64,000 bases of DNA from CAZFLD01 sp964519835 (GCA_964519835.1 CAZFLD010000004.1:1-64000), one strand, 5' to 3'. Positions 8,758-17,627 are shown, counted from the first letter of the stretch. The notes: a model not told the origin generated them from the sequence alone. Made by a program: numbers and translations.

Positions 8758-10010
8758 TGCCTCTGAGTATACCACGACAGGAAGTCTCCCAACTCCGCAA
8801 GGGCGTGGCTCAGCGTATCCTTTTCCGGTAAGAACACCACTCGGACGTGATCGGGAGCAGGCCAGTTGAATCCGGTGCCTTGCACGAGAAGAATCTTTTT
8901 TTCCTTGAGCAAATCGAGGGCAAATCGCTCGTCGTCCACAAAACCAAAGCGACCAGGATCAAACCTCGGGAAGAGGTAAAAGGCACCCTTGGGCTTTACA
9001 CAGGAAACGCCGGGAATCGCGTTGAGTGCTTCCCATGCGACGTCCCGTTGCAAGCGCAGGCGGCCACCGTCGATCACTAGGTCGTTGATACTCTGATAGC
9101 CGCCCAGGGCGGTCTGAATCGCGAACTGCGCCGGCACGTTGCTGCACAGGCGCATGTTGGCAAGCATGTCGATCCCGTTTCGGTAATCGGCGCCCGAGCT
9201 GCCGCGACCACTCAGGGTCATCCACCCGGCACGAAATCCGGCGGCGCGGTATACCTTGGAGAGCCCGTTAAACGTCACACAAAATACATCGTCACCGAGG
9301 GAAGCCGTGGGATGGTGGACCGCATTGTCATACACAATTCGATCGTAGATCTCGTCCGCGAACAGGATAAGGCCGTGCTCAGCGGCTATATCACGAATAG
9401 CCTCCAAGACCGGCCGCGGGTACACGGCACCGGTTGGATTGTTGGGGTTGATAACCACAATGGCCCGAGTCCGGGGTGTGACCTTGGATCGGATATCCTC
9501 GACGTCCGGAACCCAATCCGATTCTTCGTCGCAGATGTAGTGGACCGCCCGCCCGCCGGATAAGGTCACGGCGGCCGTCCACAAGGGGTAGTCGGGCGCC
9601 GGAATCAGCACCTCGTCCCCGGTGTCGAGGAGCGCCTGCATGGACATGGAGATGAGTTCACTGACACCGTTTCCAACGTATACGTCCTCGACCTGCACAC
9701 CGTTGATCCGCTTCCTCTGGCACTCCTGCATTACAGCCTTTCGTGCCGGGAATAGACCTTGGCTGTCGCAATACCCTTGGGCATCGCGAAGGTTTAGTAT
9801 GACGTCATGAAACAACTCGTCGGGGGCGTCGAAACCAAAGGGGGCCGGATTACCGATATTGAGCTTGAGTACGCGAAAGCCCTCCTCCTCGAGGCGTTTG
9901 GCTTCCGTCAGAACGGGCCCGCGAATGTCGTAGCAGACATCCGCCAGTTTGGCGCTCTTTTTGTAGGACCGAGCTTGGTCACCCTGTGTGTGTATTAGTT
10001 GATCCGCCAT
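8754..10010 (-). CDS. alaA: AlaA-like PLP-dependent aminotransferase
   Basis: This 418-aa fold-type I aminotransferase is close to E. coli AlaA/YfbQ (glutamate-pyruvate aminotransferase). Visible motifs are LNIGNPAPFGFDAP, YCDSQGLFPARKAV, the substrate region NPNNPTGAVY, FADEIYDRIVYD, and the PLP-lysine segment NGLSKVYRAAGFRAGW. It would interconvert pyruvate and alanine with glutamate as amino donor. The frame is open to 10109, but ATG 10010 (MADQLIH) is preceded by AAGGG and fits the family length. It lies first in a coupled pair with the CAP-domain gene. The specificity for alanine is inferred from overall similarity, not from diagnostic residues. Confidence 0.88.
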   Translation of the reverse strand: MADQLIHTQGDQARSYKKSAKLADVCYDIRGPVLTEAKRLEEEGFRVLKLNIGNPAPFGFDAPDELFHDVILNLRDAQGYCDSQGLFPARKAVMQECQRKRINGVQVEDVYVGNGVSELISMSMQALLDTGDEVLIPAPDYPLWTAAVTLSGGRAVHYICDEESDWVPDVEDIRSKVTPRTRAIVVINPNNPTGAVYPRPVLEAIRDIAAEHGLILFADEIYDRIVYDNAVHHPTASLGDDVFCVTFNGLSKVYRAAGFRAGWMTLSGRGSSGADYRNGIDMLANMRLCSNVPAQFAIQTALGGYQSINDLVIDGGRLRLQRDVAWEALNAIPGVSCVKPKGAFYLFPRFDPGRFGFVDDERFALDLLKEKKILLVQGTGFNWPAPDHVRVVFLPEKDTLSHALAELGDFLSWYTQRQ

Positions 10011-10050
10011 TGTAGTACCCTTAGTCAATCGGAACGTGTCACAACCACCA

Positions 10051-10947
10051 TTAGAAAGCGCCGCGATCGCGACCTTCGGAAGATGCACCGGCAATCTGCC
10101 CCGAGTCACCGACTATGGCCCGCCTGGTGGCGCCGGCCGCGGCAAGGCCCGGAAAAAGTTTCTGCGTCGCGTCCTCTAACAGTCGCGACAGCACAAGAAC
10201 TTCTAAGTTCCCACGGTTTTTTTCGAGCTCGCGCTCCCACCGTCGGGCGTCGTACTTCTCACGAAACCACCGTTTTTTGCCTTCGAGTTTTTCGCGTAAC
10301 TCATCCTCACCACCGGCATAGGCGTCCAACAGATAGAGCGTCAACACAAGGAGGACCGGACTGTCCACGTCATCGATAAGCCCGGAGAGTATCTTCTTCG
10401 CATCGTCGTTTTTTCGCAGGGTCATCAGGGCAAACGCGTGGTTCCACTTGATCCAATCAGCGTTCCGGACTCCGTCGCCGGCCGCCAACTCCCCAAAATA
10501 CTCCTCCATTTCTACCGGGTCGTTTCTCAATAGCCGGGGAACACCGAATTCCAGCGCAAAGTGTCGCAAAAGCGCGTCCGACCGAGCGCGGACATGTGAT
10601 TCGAGACGCTCTACGGCCGCGGTATTTGCCGTAACCACATACCCATTTATTAAGATGCGTACGTTTTGCTTGGTAACTCGGTGCTGCGTATATACCCTTT
10701 GCTCGAGGTATTGTGTGAGGCCCGGCCAGTCTTCTTTTTCCAGTAACGAAAAAAGCCGCCAGTTTAGGCCAAAATAGAGGTTAAGAGCGCCGATAATAAA
10801 AACAAAGACAAGCGCAAGCAGCCAGTTATTGGACCAAAACAGCTCGGAATACTCCCAGCCCAGAACAATAACCGGCATAAAAAAAATAAAAAGAAACGAG
10901 AAGACGATGATGACATTAAAGGCGATGAAAATGACCTTAAACTTCAT
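10051..10947 (-). CDS. Membrane-anchored protein of unknown function
   Basis: This 298-aa protein is not recognised as a named family. The N-terminus has two strong membrane segments (about residues 5-31 and 41-63) with a short polar turn between them. The rest is soluble and mostly alpha-helical, with helix pairs resembling TPR repeats (WIKWNHAFALMTLRKNDDAKKIL and LVLTLYLLDAYAGGEDELREKL). The C-terminal 30 residues are polar and low in complexity. The ATG has a weak AGGG ten bases upstream. It is divergent from the HD-GYP gene and lies 40 nt upstream of alaA, so it may lead the minus-strand run. A scaffolding or envelope role is only a guess. Confidence 0.7.
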   Translation of the reverse strand: MKFKVIFIAFNVIIVFSFLFIFFMPVIVLGWEYSELFWSNNWLLALVFVFIIGALNLYFGLNWRLFSLLEKEDWPGLTQYLEQRVYTQHRVTKQNVRILINGYVVTANTAAVERLESHVRARSDALLRHFALEFGVPRLLRNDPVEMEEYFGELAAGDGVRNADWIKWNHAFALMTLRKNDDAKKILSGLIDDVDSPVLLVLTLYLLDAYAGGEDELREKLEGKKRWFREKYDARRWERELEKNRGNLEVLVLSRLLEDATQKLFPGLAAAGATRRAIVGDSGQIAGASSEGRDRGAF

Positions 10948-10965
10948 AAAAAAAGACCCTATAAT
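10937..10965 (+). promoter_or_regulatory. Candidate promoter for the HD-GYP gene
   Basis: A perfect -10 hexamer TATAAT at 10960-10965 has a weak -35 (TTAAAC, 10937-10942) 17 bases upstream. Transcription would start near 10972, leaving a leader of about 40 nt before ATG 11014. The -35 overlaps the first codons of the divergent membrane-protein gene. Confidence 0.4.
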
Positions 10966-11013
10966 AAGAAAAAGTGTAAAGGATTGACCCTCAGCGGGTC
11001 AACGGCAGCAGAC

Positions 11014-12177
11014 ATGCAAGAAATCAACATTCGCACCGTGAGCCCCGGTAAGTATTTTACGGAATTGGTATACCTCGATGAGCGTTTTTTACTCCTCAGT
11101 CCGGAAACACCGCTAAGTGAGGAATTGCGCAACCGGCTCCTGTCATGGAATTTCGATCGTGTATACACGGACGGCGAAGAATCCGACGCTCCCACGACGG
11201 GTTCGACCGGTTCAGCCAAAGGTGACGCGGCGGTCGCCGGAACACTCGATCAGGACATCCGGGAAAACGAGGAGCTTGCTACCGCATCAGACATCTATGT
11301 GAAGCTTGTTAACTTCGCGGAGTCCACGTTTAGCAACTTCGTTGCCTCGGGAGAAATCTCGTATCGCGAGGTCTCAGACTATATTCGTGGGCTAATCGAT
11401 TCCACCAAACAGCACAAACAACACCTTCTCCGCCTTACGGAACTTCCGCAGACAGACAAAAACTACGTCGTCAACCACTCGGCCAAGACCTGCCTGCTTG
11501 CTATTGTGGTCGGCAGCTCGATGAAGATGCCGCCCCACAAGCTAATGGAGCTTGGATCGGCGGCGTTGCTGCACGAGTTGGGCATGATAAAGCTCCCCCC
11601 GCAGATCTACATGTCGACGGAGGAGCTGGGTGAAAAAGAGAAAAAGGCAATTACCGCACACACCATTCTCGGCTTCAAGATCCTCAAAGGCCACTCGTTT
11701 CCGCTGAACATCTCCCTTGCTGTTCTGGAGTGCCGGGAGCGGGTCAACGGCACAGGCTATCCGCGCGGGCTATCGGCAGACAAGATATCCACGCCTGCCA
11801 AAGTGATCTCGATCTGCAGCGCCTACGCGGCACTTATATCGGAACGACCGTATCGCGCGGCCTGGAATCCCCACAACGCGATGCTCGAGCTCCTCAAAGG
11901 GCGCAACGTGATCTACGACGAAACCGTCTTACGCCATCTTGTATTCAACCTTTCGCTTTTTCCCCTTGGAACCATGGTGCAGATGGCAAATGGTGGGAGA
12001 GGCATCGTTGTGGAAACGGATGAGGAGAACCCGCGGACCCCGCGCGTACGTCTTGTGTACGCACCAAGCGGCGAGCGTTACGTTGAGCAGCCAATTGTGC
12101 GCACATCCGAACAAGAGTACGCGATTGTAAAAGCCGTAGAACGCACCGACAACAGGAATTCAGGCGAAGCCCAGTGA
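11014..12177 (+). CDS. HD-GYP-like protein with missing metal ligands
   Basis: This protein of about 387 aa has an N-terminal part like that of HD-GYP proteins (INIRTVSPGKYF and VYTDG), a variable acidic linker, and a C-terminal domain aligning with HD-GYP cyclic-di-GMP phosphodiesterases (NGTGYPRGLSADKIS and ISERPYR). Several signature residues are changed. The HD pair reads HE (LLHELGMIKLP), the HHE triad reads ECRERVNGTGYP, and the DxxDA helix reads SAYAAL. I infer a catalytically weak or inactive c-di-GMP binding or sensory protein. ATG 11014 is preferred; TTG 10984 is an alternative. Its stop overlaps the next start (GTGA), which couples it to the kinase-like gene. Confidence 0.82.
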   Translation: MQEINIRTVSPGKYFTELVYLDERFLLLSPETPLSEELRNRLLSWNFDRVYTDGEESDAPTTGSTGSAKGDAAVAGTLDQDIRENEELATASDIYVKLVNFAESTFSNFVASGEISYREVSDYIRGLIDSTKQHKQHLLRLTELPQTDKNYVVNHSAKTCLLAIVVGSSMKMPPHKLMELGSAALLHELGMIKLPPQIYMSTEELGEKEKKAITAHTILGFKILKGHSFPLNISLAVLECRERVNGTGYPRGLSADKISTPAKVISICSAYAALISERPYRAAWNPHNAMLELLKGRNVIYDETVLRHLVFNLSLFPLGTMVQMANGGRGIVVETDEENPRTPRVRLVYAPSGERYVEQPIVRTSEQEYAIVKAVERTDNRNSGEAQ

Positions 12178-13835
12178 CCCGACAGATCACACTTGTCGTC
12201 GAGGGCAACGAGGTTTTTGTCGAGGTCGGAGCGCGTATCGGCAGCCTCCTGCGCGAGCACTCCGACGCCGACACCAAAACCGATGCTGTCGCCGCGTTGG
12301 TCAACAACGACATCATGGGACTGGATGAGATCATAGACTACGATGCATCGGTGACCGCGATAGGCCTCACCAATCCGCTCGCCACGCGCATCTACCGCCG
12401 GACGTTGTGTTTTGTGCTTTCGATGTCCTCTCGCCGGCTCTTCCCGGACCGTCGACTTGTGATTGGCCACGCGCTGGGAAAAGGCTATTACTACGAATAC
12501 GCCGACGGAGTCGCACCGTCCGATAACGAGATTGTTGCTTTAAAGACCACGTTCCAAGCGATAGTCGATGCCGACAAAGCAATCGAGGCCTATCACTTGA
12601 GTTACGACCGCGCCATTGAGCTCTTCGAGCAAGAGGGCTTTCCCGACACAGCCCTATTGCTTCGTCATCGAAACACGCCGTCGGTACCGATTAGCTGCTG
12701 TGGGGATTATACCGACCTCAACCACGGCCCCCTCTTGCCAAAAACCGGGCACTTGCGAGCGTTTGACGTCGTTGCCTATGGGGCCGGGTTGGTTCTCCGA
12801 TACCCGCCGGCGGGAGGGCCACTTGAAATCGGTTCGTTTGATCCGAGCCCTCTTTTGTTCGACATCTATCAGGAGTACAAACGGTGGGGTCGAGTACTCG
12901 CGCTGCATTCGGTGGGTCGGCTCAATGAGCTGGTCCGCCAGGGTCGGGCTCGTGATTACATACAAATCGCCGAGGCCCTACACGCGAAAAAGATCGCGCG
13001 CATTGCCGAGGTCATCTCGGAACGAGATCCCCAACCGCGCTTAGTCTTGATTGCAGGTCCGTCCTCGTCAGGAAAGACGACGTTTACCAAGCGTCTGGCT
13101 ATTGAGCTCCGGGTTTTGGGATACGCTCCCGAATTGCTCTCCTTGGACGACTACTTCCTACCCCGCGAGCTTACCCCGCGTGACAAAGACGGAAACTACG
13201 ATTTCGAGTCGCTGCGAGCGCTCGACGTGGAGCTTCTGAACGACGACCTTTTGGCCCTCTTCAAAGGCCACGAAAGAGCCATCCCCCAGTTTGACTTCAA
13301 GACCGGCTCGCGAAAGGGTTCGGGCCGACCGATGAGCCTATCCCAGCGGGGCATTCTTCTCGTGGAAGGCATTCACGCCTTAAACGGCGACCTCACGAGT
13401 CGTATTGCGCGGGAGCTCAAACACACTGTCTACGTCTCCGCGCTTACCCAGTTGAACCTGGACGACCACAATAGAATCTCTACCACCGACAATCGGCTCA
13501 TTCGAAGAATGGTTCGCGACCATCAATTTCGAGGACACACCGCGGAAGCCACCTTGGAAATGTGGCCGTCGGTTCGTCACGGCGAGGACAAAAACATCTT
13601 TCCATTCCAAGACCATGCCGATTCGGCGTTTAACTCAGCCCTCGACTACGAGCTTGCGGTGTTAAAGGCGTTCGCCGAGCCACTGCTCGGTGAGATCAAA
13701 CCCAGGCATGACAAGTACCATGAAGCGCGTCGCCTGTTGTCGTTTTTGTCGAACTTCGTCGGAATCCCGGACAACGTCGTACACGGAACATCCATTCTGC
13801 GCGAGTTTATCGGCCGCAGCGACTTCAAGTATTAG
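12174..13835 (+). CDS. TGS / ThrRS-editing-like / uridine-kinase fusion protein
   Basis: This 553-aa protein has three parts. Residues 1 to about 60 are TGS-like (ITLVVEGNEVFVEVGARIGSLL). Residues about 60-230 resemble the second additional domain of threonyl-tRNA synthetase (TDLNHGPLLPKTGHLRAFDVV). From about 285 there is a P-loop kinase of the uridine kinase/phosphoribulokinase family: GPSSSGKTTF at about 292, LSLDDYF, QFDFKTGSR and LLVEGIHALN. The architecture is known in spirochaetes, Thermotoga and Firmicutes as a putative nucleoside kinase; the real substrate is unsettled. The GTG start at 12174 overlaps the HD-GYP stop. Its end overlaps the convergent aat gene by 11 nt. Confidence 0.86.
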   Translation: MTRQITLVVEGNEVFVEVGARIGSLLREHSDADTKTDAVAALVNNDIMGLDEIIDYDASVTAIGLTNPLATRIYRRTLCFVLSMSSRRLFPDRRLVIGHALGKGYYYEYADGVAPSDNEIVALKTTFQAIVDADKAIEAYHLSYDRAIELFEQEGFPDTALLLRHRNTPSVPISCCGDYTDLNHGPLLPKTGHLRAFDVVAYGAGLVLRYPPAGGPLEIGSFDPSPLLFDIYQEYKRWGRVLALHSVGRLNELVRQGRARDYIQIAEALHAKKIARIAEVISERDPQPRLVLIAGPSSSGKTTFTKRLAIELRVLGYAPELLSLDDYFLPRELTPRDKDGNYDFESLRALDVELLNDDLLALFKGHERAIPQFDFKTGSRKGSGRPMSLSQRGILLVEGIHALNGDLTSRIARELKHTVYVSALTQLNLDDHNRISTTDNRLIRRMVRDHQFRGHTAEATLEMWPSVRHGEDKNIFPFQDHADSAFNSALDYELAVLKAFAEPLLGEIKPRHDKYHEARRLLSFLSNFVGIPDNVVHGTSILREFIGRSDFKY

Positions 13836-14538
13836 TCCACATCCGGGCATCGTCGGGAGCATCAAGTGCAAGTGCGAGGATGTCCATAAACTCCGCACGA
13901 GAAATGTCGACGGCTCCAAGCGACGCCAAGTGCGGCGTTTGTACTTGGCAATCGACAAACAAAAAGCTCCGCTCGGAGGCGATCTCGACGAGTCGCGCCA
14001 GGGCTACCTTGGACGCATCCGGTTCGAGGTGGAACATTGACTCTCCGAAAAACGCGCGACCGAGGCATACCCCGTAAAGCCCTCCAACCAGCGCGCCATC
14101 GAGGTAGGTCTCGACCGAGTGTGCATACCCACGGTTGTGTAGCTCGAGGTAGGCGTCTTCCATTTCGGGGGTGATCCAAGTACCGTCCTGGCCACGCCGC
14201 GGCACCTCGGCGCAACGCCGAATCACCGTTGCAAAGTCGGTGTCGAGGCGCGTCTTGACGGAACCGCTCCGAATTCGACGCGCGAGGCGCCGTGACACGT
14301 GAAAACCCGTTGGGTATAAGACAAAACGTGGATCCGGAGCCCACCACATGATGGGCTCGCCCGGGCTATACCATGGGAAGAGTCCCTGGCGGTACGCGGA
14401 TAGCAGCATTCCCGGCGAAAGATTGCCGCCCACGGCCACGATGCCCGGGCCAACGGCAGATTCCACGTCGGGAAAGTCGAATACTTCGTCGGGCTCGAGA
14501 TATCGATATCCGAAGCCGCCGTTCCTTGTCCGAATCAC
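13825..14538 (-). CDS. aat: Leucyl/phenylalanyl-tRNA-protein transferase
   Basis: This 237-aa enzyme transfers Leu or Phe from tRNA to proteins with N-terminal Lys or Arg, creating a primary N-degron. Family motifs are AVGGNLSPGMLLSAYRQGLFPWY, IMWWAPDPRFVLYP, GTWITPEMEDAYLELH, GYAHSVETY, GGLYGVCLGRAFFGESMF and FVDCQVQTPHLASLGA. The GTG start (GTG ATT CGG ACA) lies 16 nt after the clpA stop. It forms an operon with clpS and clpA, so the enzyme that makes the degron sits with the adaptor and unfoldase that read it. The 3' end overlaps the convergent kinase-like gene. Confidence 0.95.
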   Translation of the reverse strand: MIRTRNGGFGYRYLEPDEVFDFPDVESAVGPGIVAVGGNLSPGMLLSAYRQGLFPWYSPGEPIMWWAPDPRFVLYPTGFHVSRRLARRIRSGSVKTRLDTDFATVIRRCAEVPRRGQDGTWITPEMEDAYLELHNRGYAHSVETYLDGALVGGLYGVCLGRAFFGESMFHLEPDASKVALARLVEIASERSFLFVDCQVQTPHLASLGAVDISRAEFMDILALALDAPDDARMWTNT

Positions 14539-14553
14539 TGCGGAACGATCCGC

Positions 14554-17169
14554 CTAACCGTCCTGACGCTGTCGGGCCTGCCCGGAGGAACCGCCGTCGG
14601 CGGTGTCGGCGTCATTTTCTCCCGACCTGTCGTCACCCCCGTCGGAAGACCCGCCGTTGCTGCCTCTTTCCGCCCGGTTCTGAGTCTCCTCGTCGGAGCC
14701 CGCGTCGTCTCTATCCGTGCCGGCCGTTCCCGTGTGGTCGTCCGCCGACTCCGAATTGTCCTCCGCGGACTCGGGTCGGGTTCCGCCCGGCGTAACGATG
14801 ACCTCGCCACCCAACACATCGGCTGTGGCATGGCCACCGTCCTGCAGCTCACCAAACAACACCGCGTCGACAAAGTAGGACTTCACCTTCTCTTCCACCA
14901 GCCGAGCGATGTTTCGGGCACCAAACTCTTCGGAAAAGCCGTGCTCTGCGAGCCACGTCACACAGCGATCTGTAACCTCGAGAGTCACACCCTTCTCCGC
15001 AAGCTGATCGCTGAACGCCTTGAGCTCCTTGCGTACGATATCCTCGACAACATCGCTGCCAAGAGAGTTGAACAAAACAACGCGGTCCAAACGATTGCGA
15101 AACTCGGGGCTAAAGATTCGCTCCACGGCATCATCCACGGCCTGTTCGGAAATACGGCGTCGGCCAAAACCAATAAGGGGCTTTCCGATCTCTCGGGCAC
15201 CCGCATTCGACGTCATGATAATAATCACGTTGCGAAAGTCGGCCTTTTTGCCCGAGTTGTCGGTGAGCGTCGCATAATCCATCACCGACAACAGCACGTT
15301 GAAAATATCTTGGTGTGCCTTCTCTATTTCGTCGAGGAGCAGAACGGCATGTGGAGTCTTTCGAATCGATTCGGAAAGCAGACCGCCTTCCTCGTAGCCC
15401 ACGTATCCTGGAGGTGATCCGATCAGACGCGACACGGTGTGTTTCTCCTGATACTCGCTCATATCAAAGCGGAGCATCGCAACTCCCAGGGTCGCCGCGA
15501 GCTGCCGCGCCATCTCAGTCTTGCCGACCCCGGTGGGACCAACAAACAGAAAAGACGCGACAGGCTTGTCTGCGCTTCTGAAACCCGCGCGCGACCGCTT
15601 GACTGCTTGGACGACCGCGTCGATCGCGCTGTCCTGCCCGAATACAACCTTCTTTAGATCGGGCTCGAGGTCTCCAAGGCGACTTCTCTCGGAAACCGAG
15701 ACGGTCTTCTCGGGAATCTTGGCAATCTTGGAAACGACCTTTTCGATCTCGAGCTCGCTGAGCTCTACCGGCTCGGGCGTCGGCTCATCCAGTTTCTGGT
15801 CCTCTGCACGGTCGGCGTCCTCGTGACTCGCTCCGGCTTTGTCCGTTGTGTCCTGAGCGGCCTCCTTTTGAAGTCGAAAGGTCCTCATGCGCACATAGGC
15901 GCCGGCCTCGTCGATGACGTCGATGGCCTTGTCGGGGAGGTGCCTGTCATTGATGTACTGCGCAGAAAGGTGAACCGCCGACCGCAGCGCCTCTTCGGTG
16001 TATCTGACGTTGTGGTACTCTTCGTACTTGCTGCGAAGGCCCTGCAAGATTTCCACGGCCTCCTCTTCGCTGGGCTCCGGCACATCGATGCGCTGAAATC
16101 GACGGGACAGGGCCCTGTCCCTCTCGAAGTACTTTTTGAACTCCTCGTGAGTTGTTGCGCCGATACATCGAATTCGCCCCGAGGCCAAGGCGGGCTTGAG
16201 CATGTTGCTCGCGTCCATCGACCCGCCGGAAACGGCTCCTGCACCGACGATTGTGTGAATCTCGTCGATAAAGAGAATGATGTTGTCTTTCTTCTCGAGT
16301 GCCTTTATGACCTGCTTCATCCGCTCTTCGAAGTCGCCGCGGTAGCGTGTGCCCGCAAGCATCGCTCCCATGTCCAGCGCGTAGATAGTGTAACCCTTGA
16401 GGATGTCCGGGACTCGTCCCGCGGCAATCTCCTGGGCCAGGCCCTCTGTGATTGCCGTCTTGCCAACGCCAGGGTCCCCGAGGTGGACAGGATTGTTCTT
16501 GAGGCGCCGGCACAGTACTTGAATCGTACGCTCGACGATATCCTCCCGGCCGATCAGTGGTTCGAGGCGGCCTTCACCAGCCAACTTGGTAAGGTTGCTC
16601 GTGAACTGCTCGAGGGGATCGGCACGCTTTCTGCGACGCGTACTCCGCGGGCCGTCTTCCTCGCCCTGGGGCTCCGTACCGACGGCCTCTTCCTCGGCAG
16701 CCTCGTCTTGGTCTTCAATCTCCTCCCGGATCTCACCGTCTGCTTGCTCCAGCCCACCGTGAGAGATGATCTCGAGCAGCGTCAAACGGTCGATACCGGC
16801 CATCTTGAGGGCATAGGCTCCATAAGACTCGGCTTCGTCGAAGATGGAAACGAGAACATCACCCATATCCACTTCCTCTTTGGAAGCGCTTTGCGTGTGA
16901 ATCACGGCGCGCTCGATGACGTGCTGAAATCCTACCGACTGGAAGGGCTCACCCTTCTTGATGACCGGAACATCCGAGGCCAAATGTGAGTCTACGTCTT
17001 CCCGTATCTTGTGAGGATCAGCCCCACATTCCACAAGGACGTCCCGCGCGTACTCGAAATGGAGCGCTGCATACAGCACATGCTCCGGCGTCAAGTATTC
17101 GTGCCGACGCTGTTTGGCCTCTTGGTAAGCCGCATTCAAGACATCCTGTACTTCCTGACTTATCTTCAT
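14554..17169 (-). CDS. clpA: ClpA, AAA+ unfoldase of the ClpAP protease, with a long acidic tail
   Basis: This 871-aa protein has the ClpA architecture. The N-domain (about 1-145) binds ClpS. The D1 module has Walker A GDPGVGKTAI (about 230) and Walker B IILFIDEIHT. The D2 module has Walker A GPTGVGKTEM (about 543) and LLLDEIEKAH. LIGFGRR is the expected ClpP-docking loop. The protein is about 110 residues longer than E. coli ClpA, because an acidic Ser/Asp/Glu/Gly-rich segment lies between the N-domain and D1 (about 150-185) and a disordered acidic tail fills the last 75-80 residues. ATG 17169 has GAGGAG upstream. It lies between clpS and aat. ClpP is not in this window. Confidence 0.95.
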   Translation of the reverse strand: MKISQEVQDVLNAAYQEAKQRRHEYLTPEHVLYAALHFEYARDVLVECGADPHKIREDVDSHLASDVPVIKKGEPFQSVGFQHVIERAVIHTQSASKEEVDMGDVLVSIFDEAESYGAYALKMAGIDRLTLLEIISHGGLEQADGEIREEIEDQDEAAEEEAVGTEPQGEEDGPRSTRRRKRADPLEQFTSNLTKLAGEGRLEPLIGREDIVERTIQVLCRRLKNNPVHLGDPGVGKTAITEGLAQEIAAGRVPDILKGYTIYALDMGAMLAGTRYRGDFEERMKQVIKALEKKDNIILFIDEIHTIVGAGAVSGGSMDASNMLKPALASGRIRCIGATTHEEFKKYFERDRALSRRFQRIDVPEPSEEEAVEILQGLRSKYEEYHNVRYTEEALRSAVHLSAQYINDRHLPDKAIDVIDEAGAYVRMRTFRLQKEAAQDTTDKAGASHEDADRAEDQKLDEPTPEPVELSELEIEKVVSKIAKIPEKTVSVSERSRLGDLEPDLKKVVFGQDSAIDAVVQAVKRSRAGFRSADKPVASFLFVGPTGVGKTEMARQLAATLGVAMLRFDMSEYQEKHTVSRLIGSPPGYVGYEEGGLLSESIRKTPHAVLLLDEIEKAHQDIFNVLLSVMDYATLTDNSGKKADFRNVIIIMTSNAGAREIGKPLIGFGRRRISEQAVDDAVERIFSPEFRNRLDRVVLFNSLGSDVVEDIVRKELKAFSDQLAEKGVTLEVTDRCVTWLAEHGFSEEFGARNIARLVEEKVKSYFVDAVLFGELQDGGHATADVLGGEVIVTPGGTRPESAEDNSESADDHTGTAGTDRDDAGSDEETQNRAERGSNGGSSDGGDDRSGENDADTADGGSSGQARQRQDG

Positions 17170-17190
17170 ATACTCCTCTGATAGAGACGC

Positions 17191-17526
17191 CTAAGCCTTT
17201 TCGACGGTGCACTTCAGGGGAAAGCCCCTGTTTTTCGCCATCGAACGGACTTGGTTGGCCTTGGTGCCTGCAATGTCGTACGTGTAGGTGCCTACAAAAC
17301 CACGACCGTTTTTGTGCACGTGCATCATAATCCGCGCCGCTTCCAAAATCGATTTGTGGAATACCTTCATGAGCACCTCCACAACAAAGTCCATCGTTGT
17401 GTAGCCATCATTGTGAAGGATCACCCAATACTTCTCCGGCTCTTTGAGCTCGGGCTTTGTCTTTTTCCGGGTTCTTGGTCTCTCGCGAACCGCTCCGTCA
17501 TTCTTGGGATCGCCGCCATCACTCAT
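17191..17526 (-). CDS. clpS: ClpS, N-degron adaptor for ClpA
   Basis: This protein of about 111 aa delivers N-degron substrates to ClpA. The core shows the ClpS signature: KYWVILHNDGYTTMDFVVEVL, VFHKSILEAARIMMHVHKNGRG and FVGTYTYDIAGTKANQV. The NDGYTTM stretch corresponds to the ClpS pocket that binds N-terminal Leu, Phe, Trp and Tyr. A charged N-terminal extension precedes it. ATG 17526 (MSDGGD) is preferred because GGAG lies nine bases upstream; an ATG five codons earlier is also in frame. It is first in the clpS-clpA-aat unit. Confidence 0.94.
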   Translation of the reverse strand: MSDGGDPKNDGAVRERPRTRKKTKPELKEPEKYWVILHNDGYTTMDFVVEVLMKVFHKSILEAARIMMHVHKNGRGFVGTYTYDIAGTKANQVRSMAKNRGFPLKCTVEKA

Positions 17527-17550
17527 CCGACTACACTCCATAAAGTAACG

Positions 17551-17581
17551 CAGGGCGTCCCAAAAACGAAACGTCGCCCTG
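17551..17581. other. Stem-loop upstream of clpS
   Basis: CAGGGCG (17551-17557) and CGCCCTG (17575-17581) form a 7-bp GC-rich stem with a 17-nt loop. It lies in the 5' leader of clpS just before the ribosome binding site, or it could end transcripts from the lipoprotein gene at 17628. There is no clean T-run, so factor-independent termination is not convincing. Confidence 0.4.
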
Positions 17582-17594
17582 CCCTTTGTCTGAG

Positions 17595-17624
17595 AGTATA
17601 CGAATAGGTGTGTCGGGTCGTGAA
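17595..17624 (-). promoter_or_regulatory. Candidate promoter for clpS-clpA-aat
   Basis: On the minus strand a TTCACG -35 (17624-17619) and a TATACT -10 (17600-17595) are separated by 18 bases. TATACT matches five of six consensus positions. Transcription would begin near 17588 and the leader would include the stem-loop at 17551-17581. Confidence 0.42.
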
Positions 17625-17627
17625 GAG

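Noticed and set aside
15823..16989. A plus-strand frame of 388 codons opposite clpA
   Set aside because: It is the mirror of clpA, which has full AAA+ motifs on the minus strand. High GC creates long antisense frames.
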